A stretch of DNA of 64,000 nt from contig MNCI01026333.1 in the NCBI GenBank assembly GCA_015680685.1, positions 124,108 through 188,107 of the forward strand. The letters run 5' to 3'. Shown in pieces: positions 49,440 through 60,966 of this stretch (its first letter is position 1; each line of letters starts with the position of its first letter). A program made the position numbers and the translations under genes. Under the pieces are notes generated by a model. The model was not told the origin of the DNA. It searched no databases and saw only the letters and a list, made by a program, of their open reading frames with translations. This DNA is from Gnetum montanum. Taxonomy: Eukaryota > Streptophyta > Gnetopsida > Gnetales > Gnetaceae.

Positions 49440-49800
49440 AACTATCATCCACTAGGTGCCTTCCTATCTTGTGGCTACTACATACAAGCATCTTTGTATA
49501 TCAGTCACTTGTGGATACTGATTGCATGCAGGAAATGTTAGACATTGCACAAACCATGACTTCTACATGCAATTACACCCTGAGTCACTGTATACGATGC
49601 ATGGAACATTTTTATTCTTGATCTCTTTGAATGTATTTTCTTTTGATATTTCTAAGAAAAGATCATGGATTCCTAGACATGTGTCAACTATGCTTAGCTA
49701 TGCTCTTCCCATTATGATTTGGAAGTTCCCCTTACCATTGTTTACCTGAATAACTAGGAAATCAGTTGGATACAACCACCCACAAAAAAATGGTGATAAT
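49440..49800 (-). pseudogene. pro: Probable protease end of element F
   Basis: Minus strand GNFQIIMGRA*LSIVDTCLG, then HDLFLEIS (about 49735-49640), resembles the NFQVIMGRP region at the end of Athila-type proteases. The active-site DSG/DTG was not found with confidence. Confidence 0.5.
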
Positions 49801-50379
49801 GGTGAAGCTTCAGGTGATAGTGAGGCAGTTGAAGAATCAACCACTTGTGGTTGCAAGGGCTTAGTTGGACTGTTGGTTCTAAAGAAATATCTTTTTTTTC
49901 ATGTGGTTATCAAAACCAACAATAGGTTAAGAGTTAGCAACCCTTGTGGTGTTTCGTTGTTGTGGCTGGGTAGGAATTTCATCCTACATAGCTGGAGTAG
50001 GTGGTAATGGAGTTAAGGGTGGAAGAGGTGTATCTAGATGAGAAGGATGATATGTTTGTGGAACATCACCCCTAGGAGAGGGAGTCCTATAATACTAATG
50101 GGCTTGGTAGTGAGTTTGAGGAGTAATGTGGCTAGTAGAGCCATGTGGAGAGACTGGCTACTGCACGTAATATCCATATGGGTCAAGTTGTTGGTAAGGA
50201 TATTTTTGGCATTATGGTGGTATTCCCCATGATTGTGGGTATTGCCACTATTGATACTGCTCAATTGGTTGTGGTGGAGTTCCACTTGGATAATATGTTA
50301 AGGTTTGGTAGAACTACCTTGGGTTACCTTGAGGATAAGGTAACCTTCAGGGTGTCTACCTTTTGTTTAATCATGGGTT

Positions 50380-52300
50380 GAGTTCATATACCCTAGACTC
50401 CTGCAAATGTGAGATTAGAGGGCCACATCCCTTAGCATGGTCATATTGGCATATCTCTCATCCACTATCATTGTCTGTATCTTAATGAAGAACTTCTTCA
50501 ATGATGGCAACTTTTCCCTTACCCTTGTTACGTGCATGTTCAATTTCTCTTTACTTTTCTTTCTTTGCAATCACTACCTTGCTCTCTAGACTCCTCTACT
50601 ATTCTAAGAATAGTTTGAAATCTATCATCTAGGGAATCCCACATTTCATCTACCTTTGCCGATACTTCTGATGCTAATTTTTGGATAGGCAAGGTTTTCT
50701 TATTCACCATCTCTTCTAGTGGTAACTCTTCTTCATCTTCATAGAATCTTACTCCCTTCTTTCAGAAAGAAGGATCTCTATTATATTCCTCCACACTCTC
50801 TCTTTTTTAGCTCACCTTCTTCTTTAGCAACTTGCTCTAATAATCTTTGAACTTGATGGGTTCTAAGCTCAGATAGCCTTCCTTGAGCATACATCCGAAG
50901 GGTACTTCATGATTAATACCTAAGCTCATCTACGAGATGGCATAGTTGATCCCTATAAAAATAACCATGGCTAGGACAATGATGTAACAGTGCATAATAT
51001 TGACCCATGGTAGCATCCAAGGGTTCATGTCCTCCTTGTCTCCAGCCTTGGATTTGCTTTCATACGTTGGACACTTAGAAGTACGTTTGGTACCTATTGT
51101 TGAATAATTCTAACATGGTACTCCACCTACGAATGGATTCCAGTTCTAAGGACTAGTACCAACTCTCCGCTTCTTTGATTAGTGTCCATGGAAATAACTA
51201 AAGTTTTTTCCATTCACTTTCTATGTTTTGTGAGGCACATGCATCATGAAATGTTTGTAGATGATTTTGAGGATCATTGTTGTACCACCCTTCAAATCGT
51301 GAGATATTTTTCATGTATAATCTCTTAATCCTATTATCCTTTTGGTGCTTTGTTGGGATCCTAATAGCCTTAGTTATTTCTAACATACTTCGAGTAGCGA
51401 GTAGGGGTTCATCGTGATCATCCCGTTTGTGGCATCTATGATGCCTATGTTGTTCCCTACTCTCCCTTCTTTCATGGTGTGTTTCTCTAGAGTGCCATCA
51501 TCCCCTTTCTTGACTATTTTATCTATGACTCTCATTTTTCTTACCCTTTTCCTCATAATCTTTTTCTTTGTGACTGCATGCAAATCCTGAAGGAGAGGAT
51601 GAAGAAGATGATGAAGGTGAAGAAGAAGGGGGACTATCATCATGTTGGTTCCTGCTTGCTTCTCATTGGTGGTCACAGCCTCGACTGTGGTTGTGATCAA
51701 AACATCCATCTTTGTCATGTGTTTATGTTCCTTTTTTAGACCTTTTATGTCTATCGATACTAGAATTTGGGTTATGGATAGTTGAGTAAAGATTTTCATA
51801 CACAACCCCTTGATCAAAGTCAACGCGAGGAACATCATTATGTGGGCAACTGCCTAAGGTAGGTTCACCATCCTCATATTCTTTTAGGAAATGTGGGATG
51901 TTCTGTCACAACTTTCCCTTCATGGATTCATGATGTCTCTCCTATTGTAAGTCCCTTTGATGTTGTGGCTCCATGGGTCGATACTCTCTCAAGTCATGAT
52001 CATGCACAACATACTCTACCTGTAAGTGCTACATACCAATACATTTAAGATCATGAAGAAGCATACCCAGGATAGAGTGATCAGGACGTGATACTATGTT
52101 ACCTTCTAAATCTTTCCAACACAGTTGTTCATCCTAGTGAAGGATAAAGGTAAAGTTTGGTACATATTCATTGGGATGAACATATACCACACAAAATTGT
52201 TGAGGGACTAGTGGATTATCATGTGTACTACACCGTTGATTGTTCCTTGCACTAGACCTAGGCAGTGAAACACTTTCGTACAAAGAAGGAGACATGATTC
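50380..52300 (-). pseudogene. gag: Gag of element F
   Basis: Minus strand: a charged N-terminal part (51838-51380), then NISRFEGWYNNDPQNHLQTF and HDACASQNIESEW (about 51310-51200), followed by LFPWTLIKEAESWY and LELFNNRYQ (to about 51090). This is the Retrotrans_gag pattern. A zinc-knuckle-like CQYDHAKGCGP (about 50445) lies further on. The frame is broken many times. Confidence 0.8.
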
Positions 52301-52413
52301 TCTATTCAGTATGCAATGTATCCTTATTTATTATTTTTCCTTAACCACCCTAAGGGTTCATTCCAAAAATGTGAAATATTTCCTATCTTCTAGTTAGTAT
52401 AGAAACAACAAAG

Positions 52414-52431
52414 TCCATGACAATGGTGCCA
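52414..52431 (-). promoter_or_regulatory. Primer binding site of element F
   Basis: Minus strand TGGCACCATTGTCATGGA directly inside the LTR; a decayed form of the Asp-tRNA site TGGCGCCGTTGCCGGGGA. All differences are transitions, in line with CpG decay. Confidence 0.8.
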
Positions 52432-52432
52432 A

Positions 52433-53056
52433 TGATGAGCGGTGAGGTATCCCTATGCTCAACAATATGAATACGAGCGTCCATGCATGATCCAGTTGAA
52501 TTGCAAGGAGTAAGTGCTTATGCGCCTTTGTGAAACAAGAATGGGTTAATCAACCATTGTCTTTCCAAGCTTACTTGTATGTCATGTTTTTATGGTTAAG
52601 TAAACTTGAGGCATATAATTTTTATACTTTTTATGTGTTTTTATGTCCNGTTACTAGGTTACTAAGTGTTACACGCATGCTCGAAGTGATCGTACTATGT
52701 GTGCTTACTTAGTAGAGTTTTAGGGTGAGAGAGAATCATTAATTAACTAAGGAAAGCATTAAGTAATAGTAATTAACATTAATTAATCTATTCTGTATGC
52801 TACAAGGTTTATCACAAAGTTTATCTTTATTGTTGTACACAAGGTGTGTTGAGGTACACAATGCTCGAATAAAGATTCTAAGAGGTAGAAAAGGCAAGAG
52901 TTTGGGTAAGGGACTAAGACTAACTATGCAAGCCAAGTGTGCCCACCTCTTATTTATAGGCAATGTGGTAGGACATGATATCGGGTATCCGACATCGCAT
53001 GGCAAGCTCCAATATCACATATTTAATATTGTGGCTCCAATATCACAGTTCATCAA
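52433..53056 (-). repeat. 5' LTR of element F, internally deleted
   Basis: Matches 43690-44501 but lacks about 130-140 bases near 52650 and about 50 bases near 52876. A single undetermined base (N) at 52650 lies exactly at the larger gap, so an assembly problem cannot be excluded there. Confidence 0.85.
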
Positions 53057-53254
53057 TGACTTAAAAAGGTTGAAGGTTTAAATGTAGATTTACCTTTTAA
53101 TCATCAAATTAGGTAAAATATAATACATATCTCAAGACTACTCAAGGTTTAAACATTGCTTCAATACCTAATTAGATATGTATGATATTGATTTATACTT
53201 AACTTCAATGCTTATTTATTCTATTTTATCTTTATTTTGGTACCTTTATAATAA

Positions 53255-54208
53255 TGTTAGAATATACACTCTTATGTAAACATACAATTATTAGTTTCTT
53301 AACTTAAGATATTAGTTATGAAAGGTTAAGATGATTCATAATAGACATGACTAGTTATGAAGTATAAAAGACCTAAAGTTCACACTTCATTAATAGGCAT
53401 AGAAGAAGCATGTGAATCAACAAGAATATAGATGACATTGGAACAACAATTGAGAAGTGTTCATAAGCCAAAAGGTTATGAAGGTGTTGATTCATTAAGA
53501 TCACATACTATATGGCATGATTATCTAAAAGAGATCATTATTAAGGTTGCATATTAAGAGCTTCATACCCTTGCCTAGGGAGCTTAGATGATAACATTAC
53601 TCAAATGTCAATTCACACATTTTTGTGGCACAAATTTCAAGGAAAATTGAAAGAATAAGAAAGTCATAATAGTAATTCATCAAAAAAAATTTCCAACTTC
53701 ATGATATTATTTCAAGCAATAAGTTGATCATAACTAGATATTACATTGTGAAGGGGAGAAAAGATGTGTTAAGATCAAAGAAGAAAATCATCATATTTTC
53801 AAATTCATAAGTGAAGGAACGAAAGGAATGGGTTAAGTATAAATTTGTAAAAAACAAAGAGACCACTCTTAAATTTACAAATATGAAAAAATAAGTTAAG
53901 AAACTAAGGCTAAAAGGGGAGTGCTAGAATATATGCTCTTAAGTCAAGATACAATCATTAGTCTCTCAACTTAAGTTATTAGCAATTATAAAAGGTTACA
54001 ATAGTTTATAAGAGATACAACTACATACAAAATATAAAAGACCCTAATTTCACACTTTGTTAGTAAGCATAGGAAAAACATGTGAATCAATAAGAAGATA
54101 GATGACAATTGGAATAATAGTCTACAAGCATTCAAAAGCCAATAGGTTATGAAGGTGGTGATTCATAAAGATTATGTAACATAAAACGAAGGAATGAAAT
54201 TTCCAACA
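53255..54208 (+). mobile_element. Element H: very short Copia-like LTR element
   Basis: Two direct repeats starting TGTTAGAATATACACTCTTA (53255) and TGCTAGAATATATGCTCTTA (53922) run in parallel for about 280 bases. The second is preceded by AAAAGGGGAG (53912-53921), a typical Copia polypurine tract, and ends near TTCCAACA (54208). The first probably ends near 53697, where the same TTCCAAC appears. What lies between is only a few hundred bases with no coding motif. No target duplication was seen. It may be a TRIM or a deletion derivative. Confidence 0.65.
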
Positions 54209-55552
54209 CTGTCAAATAGTACATGAAGAGTGAAGTGGAGAAAGAAGTTGAAGTCCTATATTTAGCCAACATCAAAATGCATACTAGTGCATCATGGATA
54301 GGAATACATTCAACATAATGAGCCAAATCAACATGTCATAGGAGAAGTAGCTATGAAGGCTACATAAGCTAAGAAAGATAGACTATGCTAAGGTATTAGT
54401 ACATTAGTTACCATAAGGAGGCTAAGACAACTTAGCAGTGGATCATTAAAAGAGTCAAGAGTGGCCTAGCCCATAAGGATAATATTTCACTGGAGCATTG
54501 TAGGTGTGACATGGGCCCATGATGTACAATAACACTATAACAACATGAAAGTTGTAGCATTGCTAGAGGAAAAGCAATGTCCTAAAAGCACTACAAGTTT
54601 GAGAGTTTCTACTTCTTACAATTTAAAACCATACTAGTTTAAAATCCTCTTTAAATCCATCATCAGTGGTGTTGAATAGTAAGGATGGAAGATATTATTA
54701 ATGTACAACTAGTCAATAGTAGTAGTAGTATTATTAGTATAATTTTTATCAAGAATGATAATTTTAAGGTCTTTTTTTCATTACTTTTATCTTTTTCTTA
54801 TCAATTTGGTAATTTTACGATGTCAAGAAATCTTACATGTAGAGGGATCCTTCTTGTCATCAAGCTCTTTAGTCTTAACCTTGAAGAGATTTTATGCTTT
54901 ATTTATGATGAGCTAGTTCCATGTTTTTCTATTTTAAAGGTTGACAACATATTGTAATTTTTTGAAGTAGTCATTCTTCATAGATCCTTTGATCCTTGTA
55001 TTGAAGAAACTTTCACCTTAAATCTTCTTGAAGAAACAAACTATATATTTTTTCTGACTATGACTTCAAATTATACATCATCCAACATTGTCATTTCATA
55101 CATCATCTTGTTAACTTGTTCAAAAATTAAATTGATGTTTTAGGTCATCAAAATTAAAGAATTTGGACAACATAAAAATGGAGATTAGTTAATAGTATTT
55201 TATATGATAAAAAAATCATAATAAAATTAAAGAAACATTTCTATATGAAAATATTTAGACTTGCTATTTTATATGATGTTGAATGTCAGGCTCTACAAAA
55301 AAGGCATGAATAAAACATTAGTTTAGTAAAAATTGGAAAGCTTACGTCCGTGTTAAATATTACAAGAAGAAATCAATTACACAATATAAACATCAAATGA
55401 AATCTTGGAATGACTTCTATATTAGATACAATTGTATCTTAGATAGTTCACACTTGTGCAAAGAAGACTTGATAATAAACATATTAAAAAAGTTTGTTAC
55501 ATCAATATTTTACAAAGGCGATTAAAGGAAAGATTAAAAAGGACATGATAGA
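54209..55552. other. AT-rich stretch with no recognised gene
   Basis: A 90-codon plus-strand ORF (54685-54957) has no motif and looks like chance. Confidence 0.35.
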
Positions 55553-56126
55553 ATAATTGAAGATGATACAAAGAAACTTAAAATATAAAAAGATGTTTGT
55601 CTTCATAAAAGTAAATTGGAAAAGAGAACTCATGTAATTAATCATATTTTATTGTGAGAAATAATGATAATGATGATGTTAAAAATTAGAAATTAAAAAT
55701 TTTCCTCAAATCTAAAATTTGTCAAAATAATGAAAGATACAAAAAAACATGAAGAAAATAATTAAATATGATGCAAAGAAATTGTAAATAAATAAAGATG
55801 TACCTCTTCATTGATATAAATTGTAAAAAAGAATTGATATAGGAAATTGCATTTTTTTGGAAGAAAATTAGAAAAATAATAATGATTAAAGGATGAGATG
55901 TTAGCTTAGTGGTAAAACTCTTGATTCCGAAACTCCAAATTATGGGTTCAATTGTTGTGATCAATACTAACTTATAAAGTTCTAATTCGATTATATGTCT
56001 TGGGGATAAATATTGTTTAAAAAAATATTTCAGTTCCAACACCCTACAAGAATAATGATGATGATGTAAAAAATTAGAAAATAAAAAAAAATCATAACCG
56101 ATAAAAATTATCAAAAGAATGATTGT
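55553..56126. repeat. Tandem duplication, second copy interrupted by a SINE
   Basis: The first copy (55553-55735) and second copy (55748-56126) share GATG(A)T(A/G)CAAAGAAA, TAAA.A.ATGT..(G/C)TCTTCAT, AATAATGAT and TTAAAAATTAGAAA in the same order. The second is longer because about 164 bases are inserted at AATAATGAT. Confidence 0.7.
55887..56050 (+). mobile_element. tRNA-derived SINE
   Basis: Contains an RNA polymerase III A box TAGCTTAGTGG (55902-55912) and a B-box-like GGTTCAATTGT (55945-55955) at tRNA-like spacing. AATAATGAT flanks it (55878-55886 and 56051-56059). The neighbouring duplicate copy has the uninterrupted site. No intact cloverleaf, so it is not a tRNA gene. Confidence 0.65.
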
Positions 56127-56780
56127 AACTACACCCTAAAACATATAGAAAATATAATATTTTAGAAGAATTATAGAGGAAAACATGGATATCTTAAATG
56201 TGACTCGAATTATCAACCTCTTATCTAAGATAATAATGAGGTAACAACTTAAAGTGCCTACTACTAAATAAAACATGAATTTTTAGATAAATATACCTAG
56301 TAATATTGGGGTAACCAAAATATAAAATAATATATCATAACATGAAAGTTTCTCAATATCCCCTAAAATAAAGAAAGCTAAGAGTTTTAAAAAAACTTCA
56401 TTACTATAATACCATGGGCTTTAAATATCTAAAATTTAAAGACGGTTAAAAAACAAAACAATATGTAAAAAGTAAATTCCAATCCCAACATCTGACCCAC
56501 CAAGAAAAGAAGAAAAAACACATGGAAAAGCTATTTAAAATTTTGTCCAAAAAAGCAGGAGAAAATAAAACAAACAAAAAAAGGCAAAAGACAGTCGAAA
56601 GGGCAAAAAAAGCACATGGAAAAGTTGACCTGACATTACATGCGATTTAACTTGCTTTAAATGTTTTTCGATATTACATTTGTTGGAGAATATTTATATT
56701 CAAAAATGATCATAAGAGTTTATAATATCTATAAAGAAAATCCATCATGAATAGAAGATCATGTAGATGACTAGAATTGG
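56127..56780. other. AT-rich stretch with no recognised gene
   Basis: A-rich runs and no motif on either strand. Confidence 0.35.
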
Positions 56781-57783
56781 TGCAGGGGTGTTGCACCTCG
56801 ATAATCCATAACTTCCAACCACATATAGGTTAGAAAATAAGAATAACCTAATAAAATGGAGAAAATATTCCTTATGTTCTGAAAACTCTCAAGATACATA
56901 GAAAATACAGCAAATGCTAGGAGCTAAGCTTAACTCACAACTCTCCCAAGGATCTTAGAGGTCACACTTGTCCTTTGTTAATCTACAATTGCTCACAGTG
57001 AAGTCCAAGCTCAAGCTAAGATAGTTATAAGAGGTTCTCCTAATCTTTCTCAAGTTCTCTCCCTTATCTCTCACTAAACTTCCTTGCAGAAGCTCTCTCC
57101 TTGCATAATCTCTATTCCCTTACATAAGCTCTCTTACCTTAAGAGCTCTCTCTCTTACCCTCTATTGGGATTTTTGACATTAGGCATTTACACTTTGCCC
57201 CTTGGCACTTTGATACAAAAAATGGTGAATTACATTCATATTTATAAGCATTCAAGACGTAAAATCCTAGAAAACTTTTCTCAACTTAACTTGAGGTTCT
57301 TTAGCTATTTTTCAAGTCTTCTCACTTCTTCCTACCTATTTCCATCTTTCTTTGATTGTTTCCTAAATTGGAATTGGCATTAGAGCTTTTTCATTCATCA
57401 ACTAAGACATCTCTAGTTTTTCTTAGATGTCTACTATGAAAGCCCTAGTTTCAAGTGAGATATCTATTGTTTCTAATATATGTATACTCTAGTTCATAGA
57501 TTTCTATGCATCAAGTTAGATTTCTAAGATGAGACTTCTATCTTTCTAGGTAGACATGTATCATGCAAATGCCCAAAAAAAAAATGCTTAGTTTGATGTT
57601 TGGAATCTCTGGATGCTCCCAAACAAGTTCTCGTAGACTTTATAATTTCCTAAACTCATCAAAATGAGCCAGATATGATCCAAAACATGCAAAAACATCC
57701 AAGAATAATCATCAATAAAATCAACTCAAAAGGACATATAACATAGAGAGTAGAACAAGGGGATTAGAAGAGGTATTCCTACA
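56781..57783 (-). repeat. 3' LTR of element E
   Basis: Minus strand TGTAGGAATACC to ACACCCCTGCA. Rich in CT stretches on the plus strand (AAGCTCTCTC, 57090-57160). Purine-rich GGTTGGAGAGCTGC lies upstream on the minus strand. Confidence 0.85.
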
Positions 57784-57944
57784 GCAGCTCTCCAACCCTT
57801 AAAAATGTCATGGTTCATGAACTCTCACAAGATGGAAGGCACCATACCCCCATGACACAAGCCCATTACAATAATCATGACTTAATGTATTACAAATATG
57901 AGAATATATATTATTAGAGGTTCTGATTTTGAACTTCCCTAGCC

Positions 57945-58757
57945 CATGGGGGCTTGTCCTCATGTTCCATCATGCTTCCTTCATCTAATCATCTCCTTGG
58001 GATGCTTCCCTTATAGTCCCTAAACTTGAAACTAATAAAGAATAAGAAAAATAAAAAGGATTAGGCTTTCTTAAACCAACATCATTTCTTTGCTTATTTT
58101 TTCTCTTCTTCACCTTCTTCTTCTTGGTGATTAGAAGACTACCACTTAGCTTCCTTTCATCAGCACCATGTAGATTACTTGCATGCTGAACTTCCATTTT
58201 ATAGTCAAGGAAATCAAATCCATCAACACACTTCACAAATTTATCATTATTATAATCAATAGCAAGCATCTCCAAATTCTAGAAAATCATATTATTATTA
58301 ATGTCTTCACTTACATTAGTAATGACCTTCTCATAATGTTTATTCCAATAGTCATAATCATCAAAACATTTACCATCTTGGACTTTGAGGATCTCTTGGT
58401 CCCTTTTATTAAGCTCTTGGTTTCCTCCCTTGAAACGATTATGTATTAAGAACTCCTTTGCTTAATAAGAATTACTTGAGAACTCCTTTTCTCATTGATC
58501 TTTACATCATTAGATCCTTCATCTTTCTTTCCTTCTTGATGGCTAGAAGATATTCTATTAATTTTCATCAAAATATTTTACATGTTAGTCTTGAATTTTT
58601 TTATATCCATTTTTGAAGTTTCTACAAAATCTTGGTTCTTGAGGACATTTACTTTGGTAATAACTTCTTGCATTTTAGGCACAAAATCCTAGTAGGATTC
58701 TTTAAACTCTTGAAGTTCTTGTCTAAGCTCTTGATATTTCTTCTTATTTGGAGCCAT
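57945..58757 (-). pseudogene. Unrecognised protein of element E (same family as in D)
   Basis: ATG at 58757: MAPNKKKYQELRQELQEFKE, a clear coiled-coil start, then FVETSKMDIKKFKTNM and INEKRSSQVILIKQRSS. The part from 58275 reads MEMLAIDYNNDKF, LHGADERKLSGSLL, the basic tail TKKKKVKKRKNKQRNDVG and LRKPNPFYFSYSLL. The order and wording match element D, and the copy lacks part of the Asp-rich middle. Stops such as in ESY*DFVP fall where glutamine is expected. No known domain recognised. Confidence 0.7.
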
Positions 58758-58892
58758 ACCTAAATCAACAAGTATGATATTGAAAGGAAAATACAAAAAT
58801 ATTCCTAATAATGTTCATTTCATTCAAATAAAATACCATGCTTCAACATAAAACTATGAAACCTTTAAACCTTCACTCTAATACCAATCTGG

Positions 58893-59919
58893 TGTAAAGG
58901 TTACACCTCAATAGATCCCAATAGGATCCAATCCATAACTTCCAAGAAGATCTAGCTTAGAAAGTAAGAACAACCTAATAAAATACAAAAAATATTTCTT
59001 ATATTAAGAAAATTCTCAGAATACAATGAAAGTACATCAAATATGAGGATCCAAGCTCAAATCACAACTCTCTTAATGATCTTAGAGGTCACACTTGTCC
59101 ACTATTAATCCATAATTTCTCAAAATGGAGCTGAAGCTCAAGAAAAGACACTTATAAGAGTTTCTCTAACCTCTCTCAAGTGCTCTCCATTTCATCCCAT
59201 ATAACTTCCTTGCACAAGCTCTCTCCTTGCATAAGCTATCTTCCCTAGCACAAGCTTTCTTCTTACACAAACTCTCTTCCCTTAAGAGCTCTCTCTCTTG
59301 CCCTCTATTTGGATGTTTGGACTTCAACATTTACACTTTGTCCTTTGTCACTTTGGCACTAATAATGATGAATTACATCAACATTTATAAGTAACCAAAA
59401 GGTAAAAATCATAGAAACCTTTTCTCAACTCAACTTAAGGTTCTCTAGTTATTTTTCAAGTCTTTTTGCCTTCTCCTTAGCTATTAACATCTTTCTTTGG
59501 CTATTTCCTAAAATAGAATGGATGTTAGAGCTTTTTCCTTCAACAACTAAGATGTCCTTGGCTTTTCTTAGATGTCTACTATGAAAGCCCCTATTTTAGG
59601 TGAGATGTGTACTATTTTTGGTAGATGTATACTCTAGTTCATAGATACCTATACTTCAAGATAGAGGTCTAAGGTGGAACATCTATCTTTTTGGGTGGAC
59701 ATCTATCCTAGAGGTGCTAAATATAAAAATGCTTGTTTTGATGTTTTGGAACCTCTGAATGCCTCTAAACAAGTCCCCATAGATCTTGGAATCCTCTAAA
59801 CTCATCAAAATGAGCCAAAAATACCCCAAAACATCTAAGAATCATCCTCAACAAAATTAAGATAAAAGGACACATAACATGTAGGATAGAATAAGGGGAT
59901 TAGAAGAGGTATCCCTAAA
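58893..59919 (-). repeat. 5' LTR of element E
   Basis: Minus strand start decayed to TTTAGGGATACC at 59919; end CCTTTACA at 58893. Otherwise parallel to 56781-57783. Confidence 0.82.
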
Positions 59920-60966
59920 ATACGAATTACTTGCTAAATATGAATTTGAGATTAAATACATTCAAGTAAAAAAATTATAGTGGCTAATGCCCTTGGCTAG
60001 ATGTAAAATTTCATGATGGTGTTGTAACAACCCCTATCAATGCAAAGATTAAGGAGAAGATAAAAAAATAAACTTATTTTAAGTAGATTCTAGCTAATAT
60101 AACCTTTGAACCTAATTAACACTTCTCCTTAGAAGAATAGTTCATGAAGGAACAAAGATTGTGCATTTTAGAAGGCATTTGAAAATAAAAATTATTATTT
60201 GAAGCCTATGAAGTATCATACATTGAACATCCTAGATATATCAAAATCTATGTGATTATACACAATTTTTATTTTTAGTTTCGGATGAAGAATGATGTGT
60301 CTACTTAAATTAGAAATTGCAAAATTATTACAACCTCTACAAAAATAAAACAAGTGAATTATTGCAACCTTTGGAAGCCCAACATGCAAATGGGATGATG
60401 TTACTATGAATTTCATTGTAGAATTATTAGTGGTCAAGAAGGGAAATGACTCAATCTTGGTTGTAGTGATCATTTATTAAAGATAAATCACTTTTTTTCC
60501 TTGAAATCTTTAAATACATCAAAAGATGTACTGCAGAAATTTATGTGGAAGATAGTTTGGCTACATGAATATCCTAAATCAATGACATTAGATTGATATC
60601 TTATGTTTATTTCCAAAATTTAGTAAAAACGTTTTAAGGAAATTGAAACCTAATTGAAGCTCAACATGATGTATCATCCTAAAAATAACAATCAAATAAA
60701 AAGAGTTAATAGAATATTGGAAGATATTTTACAAAGTTGCATCATAAGAAAATCGATGACATGGAAAAACTACTTACGCTTGGTTGAATTTTTCTATAAT
60801 AACAAGTGCCAAAGATCCATACATAGATTTCAATTCGAAGACATTTATAAATGTAATTTCTAAATGTCATTAATTTGGGCTAACTCACCCATCAAACTAG
60901 AATTGAATGAAGAAGAAATGACAATCATGAAAACAATTTTCACAAGGATTAAATAAAATTTGCAAG
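59920..60966 (+). pseudogene. pol: Ty3/gypsy RNase H end and integrase fragment
   Basis: Plus strand: KYEFEIKYIQ, then WLMPLAR (about 59940-60005) is the worn end of RNase H. FRMKNDVST.IRNCK (about 60280) and WKPNMQMG (about 60380) lead to NDSILVVV (60448-60470), and then MMYHPKNNNQIKRVNRILED, TWKNYLRLVEFFYNN and FQFEDIYKC (60667-60855). This is the integrase core; the E of the YHP...(E)RVNR motif is replaced by K. The left side is cut by element E and the right side by the LTR of element G. Confidence 0.85.

Larger units (their letters stand above)
43685..53061 (-). mobile_element. Element F: Athila-like Ty3/gypsy retrotransposon with ATGAC target duplication
   Basis: Minus-strand element 53056-43690. 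ATGAC flanks both ends (43685-43689 and 53057-53061). The LTR pair 52433-53056 and 43690-44501 shares ends (minus strand TGATGAACTGTG...CTCATCA/CTCATTA). Primer site, gag, protease, RT, RNase H and integrase follow in standard order. All coding parts are broken by stops, so it is dead. Confidence 0.9.
56781..59919 (-). mobile_element. Element E: small LTR retrotransposon, relative of element D
   Basis: Minus strand; 5' LTR 59919-58893 and 3' LTR 57783-56781, both aligning with the LTRs of D. Primer site TGGTATTAGAGTGAAGG lies just inside the 5' LTR (about 58886-58870), a better-preserved initiator-Met site than in D. The flanking five bases (ATTGG and ATACG) do not match, so the target duplication is lost or the ends are rearranged. 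Confidence 0.85.

Noticed and set aside
54685-54957. 90-codon ORF MEDIINVQLV
   Set aside because: AT-rich chance ORF without motif or second copy.
55895-55965. Possible tRNA gene
   Set aside because: A and B boxes are present, but the stems do not pair convincingly, and it lies inside a short insert flanked by direct repeats, as expected for a SINE.
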